Source: CAWARU01 sp963784575
GTDB lineage: Bacteria > Pseudomonadota > Gammaproteobacteria > UBA6186 > Azoamicaceae
Assembly (NCBI GenBank): GCA_963784575.1
Contig: CAWARU010000001.1
Location: forward strand, 2,666,001-2,730,000
Length of the DNA: 64,000 nt
Direction: 5' to 3'
The first letter of the stretch is position 1; every line of letters starts with the position of its first letter. This document shows, piece after piece, positions 18,724 to 25,603 of the stretch. The position numbers and the translations under genes were made by a program. Below the pieces are notes generated by a model. That model had not been told where the DNA came from, made no database searches, and saw only the letters and a program-made list of their open reading frames with translations.

Positions 18724-19612
18724 GAGCATTTTATATTTGCAATATGGTTCTGATATAAACTCGAGTGAGCATTTCAATTTTCTTACTACTGTTCGGATGA
18801 TAAAGAATAGGAAGAATGAATTGAATGACATGATGAAACTCTATGACAATGGTACACTTTTTTTGGCAGCATTACAGCAACATCAGAATACTTTCCAGCA
18901 GGGGAGTGAGGTTTTTTTAAAGCATATGGCGATTACTGCGGAGAGCGTTGCACCGTCCCAGGGACTACAGGGACTACAGGGACTACAGGGACAACAGGGA
19001 CTTGTACAGGAACCAATGCCTGCGCTCGCGTTATCCCAGGCGGGGATTGCAAGTTCTGTTAGTTTGCCAATCCCTTCAATTCCATTTTTATCAGCAGTGT
19101 TTGAAAGTCTGGAAGATGCCATAGAAAGAATTCATGAATTGTTGCAAAATCACACAGCACGTAAAATAGGCAGTGGAACTGCAATCAGATATGCGGGACC
19201 TAGGGGAGGGAGAGAACCAGGGATAATGAGAATACCAGAGGCGAGGAGAGAAGAAGAACTTGATTATAGAACGGATGAGGATGATGATCACGATGATGAA
19301 ACACTTAAAACTGTTACAGCACATTCCGTACATCTCTCTATGCAAGATACTGCAAGTCGCTTGGAAAGAATAGAAGCACAATTAGAATTATTGTTGAAGC
19401 TTCAATCGAGGGAGGAAACTCTGAAGGAAAAAGGGAAGGAAAAAGAGAAGGAGACTGCGAATGAGAAGGAGAAGAGAGCGGCGAAGGAAAAAGAGAAAGG
19501 AAGAGAGGGGACAACGCATAGGGTAACGGATCAGGATGCGAGGAAGGAACCGGAGAGAGAATCACTTGAACTTGAAAAAGATAGACTTGGAACAGTGAAT
19601 AAATTTTGCTAA
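18707..19612 (+). CDS. Probable frameshifted C-terminal part of the preceding gene
   Basis: This frame is open from 18686. It has only TTG codons near its beginning (18707, 18716) and its first ATG is at 18797. Removing one G from the GGG at 18709-18711 would join the previous protein in frame as ...LDSIGTLIESILYL. The translated part has a helical N-terminus, a Gln-Gly-Leu repeat at about 85-97 encoded by a 9-bp tandem repeat, a hydrophobic Pro/Ser stretch, an Asp/Glu cluster near 190-205, and a strongly charged Lys/Glu coiled-coil-like tail. An independent gene starting at 18797 is possible but less likely. No function is recognised. Confidence 0.5.
   Translation: MGTLIESILYLQYGSDINSSEHFNFLTTVRMIKNRKNELNDMMKLYDNGTLFLAALQQHQNTFQQGSEVFLKHMAITAESVAPSQGLQGLQGLQGQQGLVQEPMPALALSQAGIASSVSLPIPSIPFLSAVFESLEDAIERIHELLQNHTARKIGSGTAIRYAGPRGGREPGIMRIPEARREEELDYRTDEDDDHDDETLKTVTAHSVHLSMQDTASRLERIEAQLELLLKLQSREETLKEKGKEKEKETANEKEKRAAKEKEKGREGTTHRVTDQDARKEPERESLELEKDRLGTVNKFC
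18961..18996 (+). repeat. 9-bp tandem repeat coding for Gln-Gly-Leu units
   Basis: Three exact copies of GGGACTACA (18961-18987) are followed by GGGACAACA (18988-18996) and a decayed copy. They encode a QGLQGLQGLQGQQGL tract. Copy number changes here would keep frame (multiples of 3). Confidence 0.85.
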
Positions 19613-19710
19613 GTCATCTGACGTTATAACATTATTTAACCAAATCATAAATATCTAAACATAATTCCAAATTCATTGACAAATACTTAAAAATATTGCA
19701 GTATTTCAAC

Positions 19711-19857
19711 ATGATTAATGAGACAATTTTTACACAAATTTCATCTTATGCATCTTTTATGCCTTACAGTGCTATTGCGGTTCAACGTGACGCATTTCTC
19801 GCCTATCACGAATTCAGGATGCAACGATCTCAATATCTGAAAGAATTAATTTATTAG
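19711..19857 (+). CDS. Possible small protein, 48 residues
   Basis: This short frame starts at ATG 19711 and ends TAG 19857 in the 420-bp gap between the putative effector and the DUF2608 gene. The product (beginning MINETIFTQISSYASF, ending SQYLKELIY) is of mixed composition without low complexity. There is no clear Shine-Dalgarno. It could be a chance frame; nothing else gene-like is visible between 19613 and 20032. Confidence 0.2.
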   Translation: MINETIFTQISSYASFMPYSAIAVQRDAFLAYHEFRMQRSQYLKELIY

Positions 19858-19974
19858 GTCTTATCAAGTTTTATGCTTGCGACATATCTCAAGCTATTTG
19901 ACTTGAAACAGCAAGTTAATTACAGCAAGTTAATTGAAGCAGATTATATCTGCGATTAACCATATCACTCTTAT

Positions 19975-20013
19975 GGGGCGATTGCCTAATACGCCCCTCA
20001 CTCAGATAGTGAG
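19975..20013. promoter_or_regulatory. Two adjacent hairpins in the leader of the DUF2608 gene
   Basis: GGGGCG (19975-19980) pairs with CGCCCC (19992-19997), and CTCACT (19997-20002) pairs with AGTGAG (20008-20013). They lie 20-58 bases before the ATG at 20033, close to the ribosome binding site GAGGA. Nearby are a duplicated CAGCAAGTTAATT and a GCAGATTATATCTGC palindrome. A leader-level control role is possible but untested. Confidence 0.4.
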
Positions 20014-20032
20014 GAACAGTTGAGGACATTTT

Positions 20033-21037
20033 ATGAATAAAAAGTTTTGGATGTTGATTTTATTAAATTGTATGTTTGCTGCTAAAGCACATACCGCGTT
20101 TGCAGCTGCGGCATCCGCTGCATCTGCTACAGCAGTTGCCGCGACTGGTGAAGCCTCAAGTCAGCGAGCCCGTTCCCCCAATTTCACAGCGCAAAACGAT
20201 GCAATTCTGCAGGGAAATGAAAGCGGTATTGTAGATCAACTTTTTGAAACCGCGGACATTACCACCATTCTACCTTTCATAGATAAATATACTTTGGTTG
20301 TTTTTGATGTGGACTACACTTTGTTCCGATCCAGAACCAGTTTAGGAACACCAGAATGGATTTTCCATTTAGTTAAAAAAGAGAAAGAACAAGGGGTGTC
20401 ACGCAAGGAAAGCTTTAAGAAACTATATCCTCTTTGGATGCGGGCCCAGAAATTCAACGAAATTGAATTAATGGATCCCAGAATTCCGAAGCTGTTCCAG
20501 GATATCAAAAAGAAAGCCTTTGCTTATATCGCGCTTACCGCCAGACAACCTGATGCAGCAGAAATCACGGCTTGGCAATTGAATAAATTTGGCATTGATT
20601 TTGGGATGACAAAAGTTGCTGGCTTGAATTTTAACGGTAATTTTAAATCCCCCACACTGTATGATAAGGGATTATTGCTGGCGCATGATTTCAATAAAAA
20701 GGGCGAAGTGCTGGCACAATTTCTCGAGCAGATTAAACTACAGCTTGGAAAGGACAAGACTATCCGCCGTATTGTTTTCGTCGATGATACAGAAAAGCAT
20801 ATTTACAGCGCCCAGAAGTCCGTCCGTGAATTAGGTTTGGAATTTATTGCTTTTCGCTATTCCGCTGCAGATGCCTTCAAAAAGCAATTTAACCCAAATC
20901 TCGTTGAAACTGAGCGGCAAATCTTGAGCAGCAATCACTCTGATTCTGAAATCCGCTTAATGCTTGAAAATGCTGGGTCGTATGAAGATTCGAGCGGGGT
21001 TAGGAGTGGCAGCGATCAAGACCTGATACTACAATAG
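20033..21037 (+). CDS. Secreted DUF2608/HAD-like protein
   Basis: The 334-residue protein starts with a signal peptide (MNKKFWMLILLNCMFAAKAHTAFA, cleavage about residue 25) followed by an Ala-rich spacer. The motif VVFDVDYTLFRS near residue 88 is a HAD motif I with the two aspartates, and VFVDDTEKHI near residue 245 fits motif IV. This arrangement matches DUF2608, a family of unknown function common in Legionella, Coxiella and other intracellular bacteria. The protein is probably periplasmic or exported and may be a phosphatase. A GAGGA site precedes the ATG. The last 50 residues are Ser/Asp-rich and not conserved. Confidence 0.8.
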   Translation: MNKKFWMLILLNCMFAAKAHTAFAAAASAASATAVAATGEASSQRARSPNFTAQNDAILQGNESGIVDQLFETADITTILPFIDKYTLVVFDVDYTLFRSRTSLGTPEWIFHLVKKEKEQGVSRKESFKKLYPLWMRAQKFNEIELMDPRIPKLFQDIKKKAFAYIALTARQPDAAEITAWQLNKFGIDFGMTKVAGLNFNGNFKSPTLYDKGLLLAHDFNKKGEVLAQFLEQIKLQLGKDKTIRRIVFVDDTEKHIYSAQKSVRELGLEFIAFRYSAADAFKKQFNPNLVETERQILSSNHSDSEIRLMLENAGSYEDSSGVRSGSDQDLILQ

Positions 21038-21165
21038 TGCTATGCTTGGCATGAGTGCTATGTTTGGTATTCATGCCTTGTTGGTATCATGCTCCTATTT
21101 CAAGGTGTCAGGTTTCTGGGTGTCATGAAATGTTTTAGTAAGTTAGCTAATAATTGATAACACAG

Positions 21166-21193
21166 TTGACCGCTTAAATAATCTGGGTATAAT
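21166..21193 (+). promoter_or_regulatory. Promoter of tRNA-Lys
   Basis: TTGACC (21166-21171) and a perfect TATAAT (21188-21193) with 16-bp spacing lie 13 bases before the first base of the tRNA. This is a near-consensus sigma-70 promoter. Confidence 0.75.
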
Positions 21194-21206
21194 TATTAGC
21201 TTGTCT

Positions 21207-21282
21207 GGGCCGTTAGCTCAGTTGGTAGAGCAGCGGACTTTTAATCCGTTGGTCGATGGTTCAAGTCCATCACGGCCCACCA
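21207..21282 (+). tRNA. tRNA-Lys (anticodon TTT)
   Basis: The 76-base gene folds into a standard cloverleaf: acceptor GGGCCGT pairs with ACGGCCC (21272-21278), D arm GCTC/GAGC, anticodon loop CTTTTAA with TTT anticodon, T arm with GGTTCAAGTCC, discriminator A and encoded CCA at 21280-21282. Its 3' half is the attachment site of the downstream island. Confidence 0.97.
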
Positions 21283-21283
21283 A
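21238..21283. repeat. Attachment site copy within tRNA-Lys (attL)
   Basis: The 46 bases from the anticodon loop to one base past CCA are identical to 31183-31228. Integration into the 3' half of a tRNA gene, restoring the tRNA, is the hallmark of tyrosine-recombinase islands. Confidence 0.92.
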
Positions 21284-21313
21284 TTTCATATATTTCTCCG
21301 TTCGGAGGTGACC

Positions 21314-21392
21314 ATTTCGGGTTCCGTTTGCTGCTTGGATGCTCTTTTATAGTAGCAGAGGTGGTTCGAACGCAGCAAACGAAACCCGAAAT
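21314..21392. repeat. 21-bp inverted repeat just inside the island
   Basis: 21314-21334 and 21372-21392 are reverse complements with one mismatch, separated by 37 bases. Flanking GAGGTG and CCACCTC extend the symmetry. It lies 31 bases after the attachment repeat, where excisionase or integrase arm-type sites are often found. Nothing gene-like is seen from 21284 to 21578. Confidence 0.65.
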
Positions 21393-21578
21393 ACGCTTCG
21401 CCACCTCGTATATACGCTATTACTATTTCTTGGCTCCTAGATTTTGTCTCGCACAATTACGTCATACTACGTTTTGATTTATGAGTTGTGCGCTCAAGTA
21501 GATATTATAAGAGTTGTTCTTGCGCGCAATAATATATTAAAATTTAATTATTAACAGCAGAGTTTGTATACACCAAAT

Positions 21579-22163
21579 ATGCCGCAAGTAATCATGATTT
21601 CAGGCCCCAATGGTTCAGGGAAAACTACCTCAGCACCTGCTTTATTACAGGACGCAATAAATATCAACGATTTTGTTAATGCTGATACAATTGCACAGGG
21701 ACTGAGTGCCTTTCAACCAGAAAAGGCTGCTATCCAAGCAGGTCGAATTATGTTGAAGCGTATTGAAGAACTTTCAATCGCAGAGGCTAATTTTGCATTT
21801 GAAACCACCCTTGCTAGTCGAATATTTGCTCCAAAAATTCAAATCTTAAAAAAACAAGGTTACCAATTTCATCTGATTTTTTTATGGTTAAATAGCCCTG
21901 AAATTGCAATCATGCGTGTGAGAGAACGTATTATGATGGGTGGTCATTCTGTCCCAGAAGAAACGATCAGACGCCGTTATAATTCAGGATTAAAAAATTT
22001 CTTTGCACTATACAAACCTTTAGCAGATTCTTGGCAGTTATACGACAACTCAAATTCTGCTCTTGACCTCATTGCTGATGAAAATAATAAAGGCCAACTA
22101 ACTATTAAAAAGACCAACGTGTGGACTCATCTTCAGGAGATCTATTATGAACAACAAACCTGA
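21579..22163 (+). CDS. Zeta-toxin-like P-loop kinase
   Basis: The 194-residue protein has a Walker A loop GPNGSGKTT (residues 9-17), an NADTIAQGLS motif around residue 38 and FETTLASR near residue 74. This arrangement is typical of the zeta toxin / AAA_33 small-molecule kinase group. Zeta toxins phosphorylate UDP-N-acetylglucosamine; related proteins have other substrates, so the activity is uncertain. I prefer the ATG at 21579 over the TTG at 21564. Its 3' end overlaps the next gene by 17 bases, indicating translational coupling with a partner that would act as antitoxin. It is the first cargo gene of the island. Confidence 0.75.
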   Translation: MPQVIMISGPNGSGKTTSAPALLQDAININDFVNADTIAQGLSAFQPEKAAIQAGRIMLKRIEELSIAEANFAFETTLASRIFAPKIQILKKQGYQFHLIFLWLNSPEIAIMRVRERIMMGGHSVPEETIRRRYNSGLKNFFALYKPLADSWQLYDNSNSALDLIADENNKGQLTIKKTNVWTHLQEIYYEQQT

Positions 22164-22347
22164 TTCGACTGACGAAGAAATTTCTAATTTTTTCAATGAT
22201 CCAGAAAGAGTAATGAAAGCATTGCAAGCAGGTATTAATGCTGCTCTATTGCGACATAAGAAGTTGGGTCATCCTATATGTGTGTCTCGCAATGGAAAAA
22301 TTATTTGGATTCCGCCAGAAGAAATTGATGTGGATATTAAACAATAG
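22147..22347 (+). CDS. Small partner of the zeta-like toxin, putative antitoxin
   Basis: The 66-residue acidic/basic mixed protein starts at ATG 22147 with an AGGAG site inside the toxin gene. It does not resemble the epsilon antitoxin. Its C-terminal half (INAALLRHKKLGHPICVSRN... to the end) is repeated almost exactly at 31838-31951 outside the island. Gene order toxin-then-partner and the overlap support a toxin-antitoxin pair; the antitoxin role is inferred from context only. Confidence 0.6.
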   Translation: MNNKPDSTDEEISNFFNDPERVMKALQAGINAALLRHKKLGHPICVSRNGKIIWIPPEEIDVDIKQ

Positions 22348-22351
22348 AAGG

Positions 22352-22380
22352 GAAGAACTCATTTGACTTAGTTCTTCTCT
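22352..22380 (+). terminator. Hairpin terminator of the toxin-partner operon
   Basis: GAAGAACT (22352-22359) pairs with AGTTCTTC (22370-22377) around a 10-base loop, followed by TCTTAATTT, five bases after the stop codon. From 22381 to 22792 nothing gene-like is visible. Confidence 0.55.
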
Positions 22381-22792
22381 TAATTTAAAGTGACGCTCTT
22401 TCATTTTTCTTAATAGCTTCTTCGCCAACAAAGATGGTGATTTCTATTCCGATCCTTCCCTACAACTCCTCGCACTTTTATTTCGGCCTCAGACACGTGC
22501 TGTTCATAGCCATTCCACCTTCGGTTTTACACTTGTGAAACCCTGATCTCTGCAACACACAATATCTGGATAGCATTTGAATTGTAGTCTTAATTATGAT
22601 TTTTATATTGCTCATTGCAGAGACTTGGCACCATATTTTTTAAATGGCTTAATATTTGTTAGTTATAAAATCACCTAACTTATTAAGGTTTGCCATTTTT
22701 AAAGATTTAGGATTTAGGGGTCGGATCCAAGCAATTTATAAATATATTTGTTGCTTGCCTCGGATTCGACAATATGATTTTATCCAAAGAAT

Positions 22793-23304
22793 TTATCGTC
22801 TAATATTTAAATCAAGTGCATTTGTTTTTTTATCAAATATCTTAAAGTTTGGTATACTTTCTGAAAAATCTAACTCATTAGCTGGTGTAATTAGACCGTA
22901 TCTTCCTACTTGGATATTCATTAATGCCTCAATTTTTACCTGAAAACTGCTTTCTAATGATTTATACCAACGTGGACATATAACAATACTATCATTATTA
23001 TAAAAAAAATACGTCATCAAATAATTGAATAATTTAATATCCGAATATCTATTTGTGAAATCCAAAAAATAATTAATCAACTCATTTTTTTTATCCTTTT
23101 GAGCAGAAATTGTTGCTAAAACAATATATGAGCAATTTAGCAAAGGAATAATATAATATATAAATCCGTGCTGAGGACCTTGTTCATTTTGTATTTTATT
23201 TCCTTCAATATCTAATAAAGGAAAAAACACTCCGGTTGTTGCCATTGGAAGCTTGATTGTTTCCAAAGAAACATATAGCAAATTTTCCTTTTGTTTAAGA
23301 TTTT
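22793..23304 (-). pseudogene. C-terminal half of a gene split by the IS21-family insertion
   Basis: On the reverse strand this half continues the reading frame of 29451-29977 once the element (23305-29450) and one AGATTTT duplication are removed. The join reads ...DHDYLYQNLKQKENLLYV..., with 1,032 bases or 343 codons plus stop in all. This half shows no motif I can name; it contains several aromatic and Asn-rich stretches. The apparent ATG start at 23329 lies in the IS end and is an artefact of insertion. Confidence 0.85.
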
Positions 23305-23322
23305 TGCGTATTCTCGTCAAAA

Positions 23323-23398
23323 TGAACATAGATTCTCGTTTTACTATGAACGCTGGTTCTCTCTTAACGTGAACAACGATTCTCCTTTTGCGTGAACA
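23323..23398. repeat. Left-end transposase-site array of the IS21-family element
   Basis: TGAACA or TGAACG occurs at 23323, 23347, 23370 and 23393 (spacing 24, 23, 23), each of the first three followed by a TTCTC block. Multiple terminal repeats are usual for IS21-family ends and are probable IstA binding sites. Confidence 0.8.
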
Positions 23399-23506
23399 TT
23401 TCTATCTCTCCACCATATTAATAAATCCTAAGCATTCTGCAAAGACCCTTCTGTCCAAAGGAAATAAAAAAATCAATTTTAAATTAATAGTTGTATTTAC
23501 AAAGGC

Positions 23507-23609
23507 GCTGTGCAGAGAGCTGGGGCAAGCTGTTGGTAAGCTCGTGGACAGATCCTGTCCATAGCTTATCCATCAGCTTGCCCCAGCGCCTCGGAGAGCT
23601 CTGCACAGC
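23507..23609. repeat. Long imperfect hairpin over the 3' end of istB
   Basis: Three nested arm pairs are visible: GCTGTGCAGAG (23507) with CTCTGCACAGC (23599), CTGGGGCAAGCTG (23520) with CAGCTTGCCCCAG (23574), and GGACAG (23546) with CTGTCC (23555). The centre is ATC. The hairpin spans the istB stop codon, so one arm encodes the last residues of IstB. Confidence 0.85.
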
Positions 23610-24357
23610 CACCTTCTATCTCTGACTTCTTATCTGCTTTCTTTGGCTTTCTTAAGGACTCACCCAATAGCTCGACCCTAATAGACTGATGGAGCAGTCT
23701 GTCAAGGATAGCGTCTGCGAGAGTCGCATCATTGATGTATTCATGCCAATGAATAATTGGCAGTTGACTTGTGATTATTGTCGAGGCTTTTTGATAGCGA
23801 TCATCTAATATTTCTAGGAGATCACGTTTTTGTTCATCATCTAATGGAGTTAACCCCCAATCATCCAAAATAATTAAATTAATTTTAGCTATTTGTGCAA
23901 GCCATTTGTGGAAAGTACCATCTGCCTTAGCTACCTTGAGCTCGTGCCAAAGCCTTGGAAGCCTCATATACCGAGTAGTCATCCCTTGTAGACAGGCCTT
24001 GTGTGCTAAAGCACAGGCTAGGTAAGTTTTTCCGCATCCTGTGGACCCTGTAATCAAAAGATTCAGATGGCTTCTGATCCAGTTGCTTTGCGCTAGCTCC
24101 ATCACTTTTGATTTGTTTAATCCACGACTGGTTTCATAATTGATATTTTCAATGCATGCAGGTTGTTGAAGTTTTGCATCTTTAAGACGTCTTGTGAGCC
24201 TCCTATTCTCTCTTAAGTCCCATTCTCGATCTACGAGCATGGCTATCCTAGCATCAAAATCTAAATCAGAAGGCATTGCAAGCTGTTCTTTATAAGAAGC
24301 TACCATTCCTGTCAGTCTCATGGCATTTAATTTGTTAATCGTTGCTTGGTTTAACAT
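23566..24357 (-). CDS. istB: IS21-family helper ATPase IstB
   Basis: The 263-residue AAA+ protein has Walker A GSTGCGKT (about residue 105) and Walker B LIILDDWG (about residue 167), with the LRENRRLTRRLKDA region typical of IstB. It assembles on target DNA and stimulates the IstA transposase. The start ATG at 24357 has AAGGAG eight bases upstream; a TTG at 24363 is not needed. The final residues are encoded by the long hairpin. The gene appears intact, unlike istA. Confidence 0.93.
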   Translation of the reverse strand: MLNQATINKLNAMRLTGMVASYKEQLAMPSDLDFDARIAMLVDREWDLRENRRLTRRLKDAKLQQPACIENINYETSRGLNKSKVMELAQSNWIRSHLNLLITGSTGCGKTYLACALAHKACLQGMTTRYMRLPRLWHELKVAKADGTFHKWLAQIAKINLIILDDWGLTPLDDEQKRDLLEILDDRYQKASTIITSQLPIIHWHEYINDATLADAILDRLLHQSIRVELLGESLRKPKKADKKSEIEGGCAELSEALGQADG

Positions 24358-24373
24358 TTTCAAGTCTCCTTAT

Positions 24374-24505
24374 TTACTGGTAATAGGATGCGCCACGGAC
24401 ATTGGTGTGACGCAATATGGGGTTTGGTATCGGTTTGCTTACGGAAGTATTTTCCATTTTATTCATTAAGATTGATTCAATTTGTTGGTATCTCGTGATG
24501 CCAAG
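24374..24505 (-). pseudogene. istA: C-terminal remnant of istA, cut off by the nested transposon
   Basis: On the reverse strand this reads ALGITRYQQIESIL... and ends ILRHTNVRGASYYQ-stop, matching the usual C-terminus of IstA (HENIRG..YY type). It lies 16 bp before the istB start, where istA normally ends. Together with 27856-29246 it shows that the TniA/TniB transposon entered the last quarter of istA. Confidence 0.85.
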
Positions 24506-24548
24506 GGCTAAGTGTTACGTTCCGCAATAAATTAAATGATTCGTTTCG

Positions 24549-24571
24549 ACCTAATTTAAGTGAAACAGTCA
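24549..24571. repeat. Internal inverted repeat of the nested transposon, left copy
   Basis: 24549-24571 matches the reverse complement of 27039-27062 with one gap and one mismatch (ACCTAAWTTTAAGTGARACAGTCA type). It may be a second transposase site at each end. The right copy lies between the transposase and DUF6431 genes. Confidence 0.65.
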
Positions 24572-24602
24572 GCAGTTAAACCTACCTCGCTGACTGTTTT
24601 TT
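24563..24602 (+). terminator. Terminator-like hairpin at the end of the transposon operon
   Basis: AAACAGTCAGC (24563-24573) pairs perfectly with GCTGACTGTTT (24589-24599), followed by a run of T on the plus strand. The reverse-strand operon ends seven bases to the right, so the hairpin may act from both sides and would insulate the element from istA transcription. Confidence 0.55.
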
Positions 24603-24608
24603 CAACAA

Positions 24609-24794
24609 TTAAAATGGATCGACTCCTTCAACCTCCTCGCATCCAAAACTTAAATTACTTTCTTCATCTGATGTCTTGGTATAGCGTCTAAGCTGCGGCA
24701 TATAGTGATTTTCAAGCGCCAATACAAAATCTTGCAAAAATTCCACAAGTTCATAAGCCGCTTCATCTGTTAGAGTAGGTGGTGTAAATAACAT
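24609..24794 (-). CDS. Small conserved-position transposon protein, unknown function
   Basis: The 61-residue product starts at ATG 24794, preceded by GGGAG; an ATG at 24809 overlapping the ATPase stop is the alternative. It is acidic at its C-terminus (SFGCEEVEGVDPF) and shows no known domain. Tight coupling to the ATPase gene suggests a role in transposition or its control, but nothing in the sequence shows which. Confidence 0.55.
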   Translation of the reverse strand: MLFTPPTLTDEAAYELVEFLQDFVLALENHYMPQLRRYTKTSDEESNLSFGCEEVEGVDPF

Positions 24795-24805
24795 GATAAT
24801 CTCCC

Positions 24806-25603
24806 TCATTGGAGTTCCTCTATTGCTGCCTTTAGAACTTCATCTGGAAGATGAGTCAATCCTTTCTTAGCGCCTATTCTCAATGCCCCTTGCAAAATTT
24901 TGCTGGCATGTCGCGGCTTTCCTTGTGAAGCCTGCCGCAACATCTCTATACCACTGTCAGAAAGCAATTTTATTTGGCTCCCAGCTTCCTTAAAGGCATA
25001 ATCAATTAATGCTTGGAATCTCTCTCGTTCTATGATGGGTTTCAGAGTCACTTTTGCAGAAATTCGGCTGTATAACGCACTGTGCACCACCTTACTTAAA
25101 ACTTGGCTAAGGGAGGGATGTCCTACTAGCCATATTGTCATAATATCCCTGGAATCGAGCGCAAAATTCAGGAACGATGGTAAATCAATAAAAAATTCAT
25201 GCGGCAAATTCTGGCTTTCGTCAATGATCCAGATTGGCAAAATATTTTTCCCATCATATAGTTCTTGGACCCTATTCTTGATGCTTCTCCACAACACAGC
25301 ACGGCGTGTTGATGGTTCTAACCCAAGCTCAATAGCAAGGCTACGATATAAATCCACCCGTCCAAAATCCGTTTCTGGCATGTAGATCACTTGATGAGTA
25401 TGCGGGTTAATGTTTTGTGTTGCTTGGCGTAGCGCTGCGGTTTTACCAACTCCAGGTTCTCCTGTAAAGATACCAATCCCTGGATTATTCAATAGCCACT
25501 GAAATTTCTCTATGAAGTCACTAAATTGCTGCCCGTCATCCCAGAAATTCTTAACTGCTTTTCCGATTGGAGTGTGGGTTAAACCAAAGTGTTTATTACT
25601 CAT
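24806..25603 (-). CDS. ExeA/TniB-like AAA ATPase of the nested transposon
   Basis: The 265-residue AAA ATPase has Walker A GEPGVGKT (about residue 48) and Walker B IWIIDESQNL (about residue 120), with a sensor-like arginine region at SRISAKVTL. The family includes TniB and TnsC-like target-selection ATPases and ExeA-like proteins. AGGAG lies six bases before the chosen ATG at 25603. It overlaps the transposase gene by eight bases, indicating co-translation. It probably activates or directs the neighbouring DDE transposase. Confidence 0.82.
   Translation of the reverse strand: MSNKHFGLTHTPIGKAVKNFWDDGQQFSDFIEKFQWLLNNPGIGIFTGEPGVGKTAALRQATQNINPHTHQVIYMPETDFGRVDLYRSLAIELGLEPSTRRAVLWRSIKNRVQELYDGKNILPIWIIDESQNLPHEFFIDLPSFLNFALDSRDIMTIWLVGHPSLSQVLSKVVHSALYSRISAKVTLKPIIERERFQALIDYAFKEAGSQIKLLSDSGIEMLRQASQGKPRHASKILQGALRIGAKKGLTHLPDEVLKAAIEELQ

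Noticed and set aside
21256..21477. Open frame starting inside tRNA-Lys
   Set aside because: Begins in the tRNA and covers an inverted repeat; chance frame.
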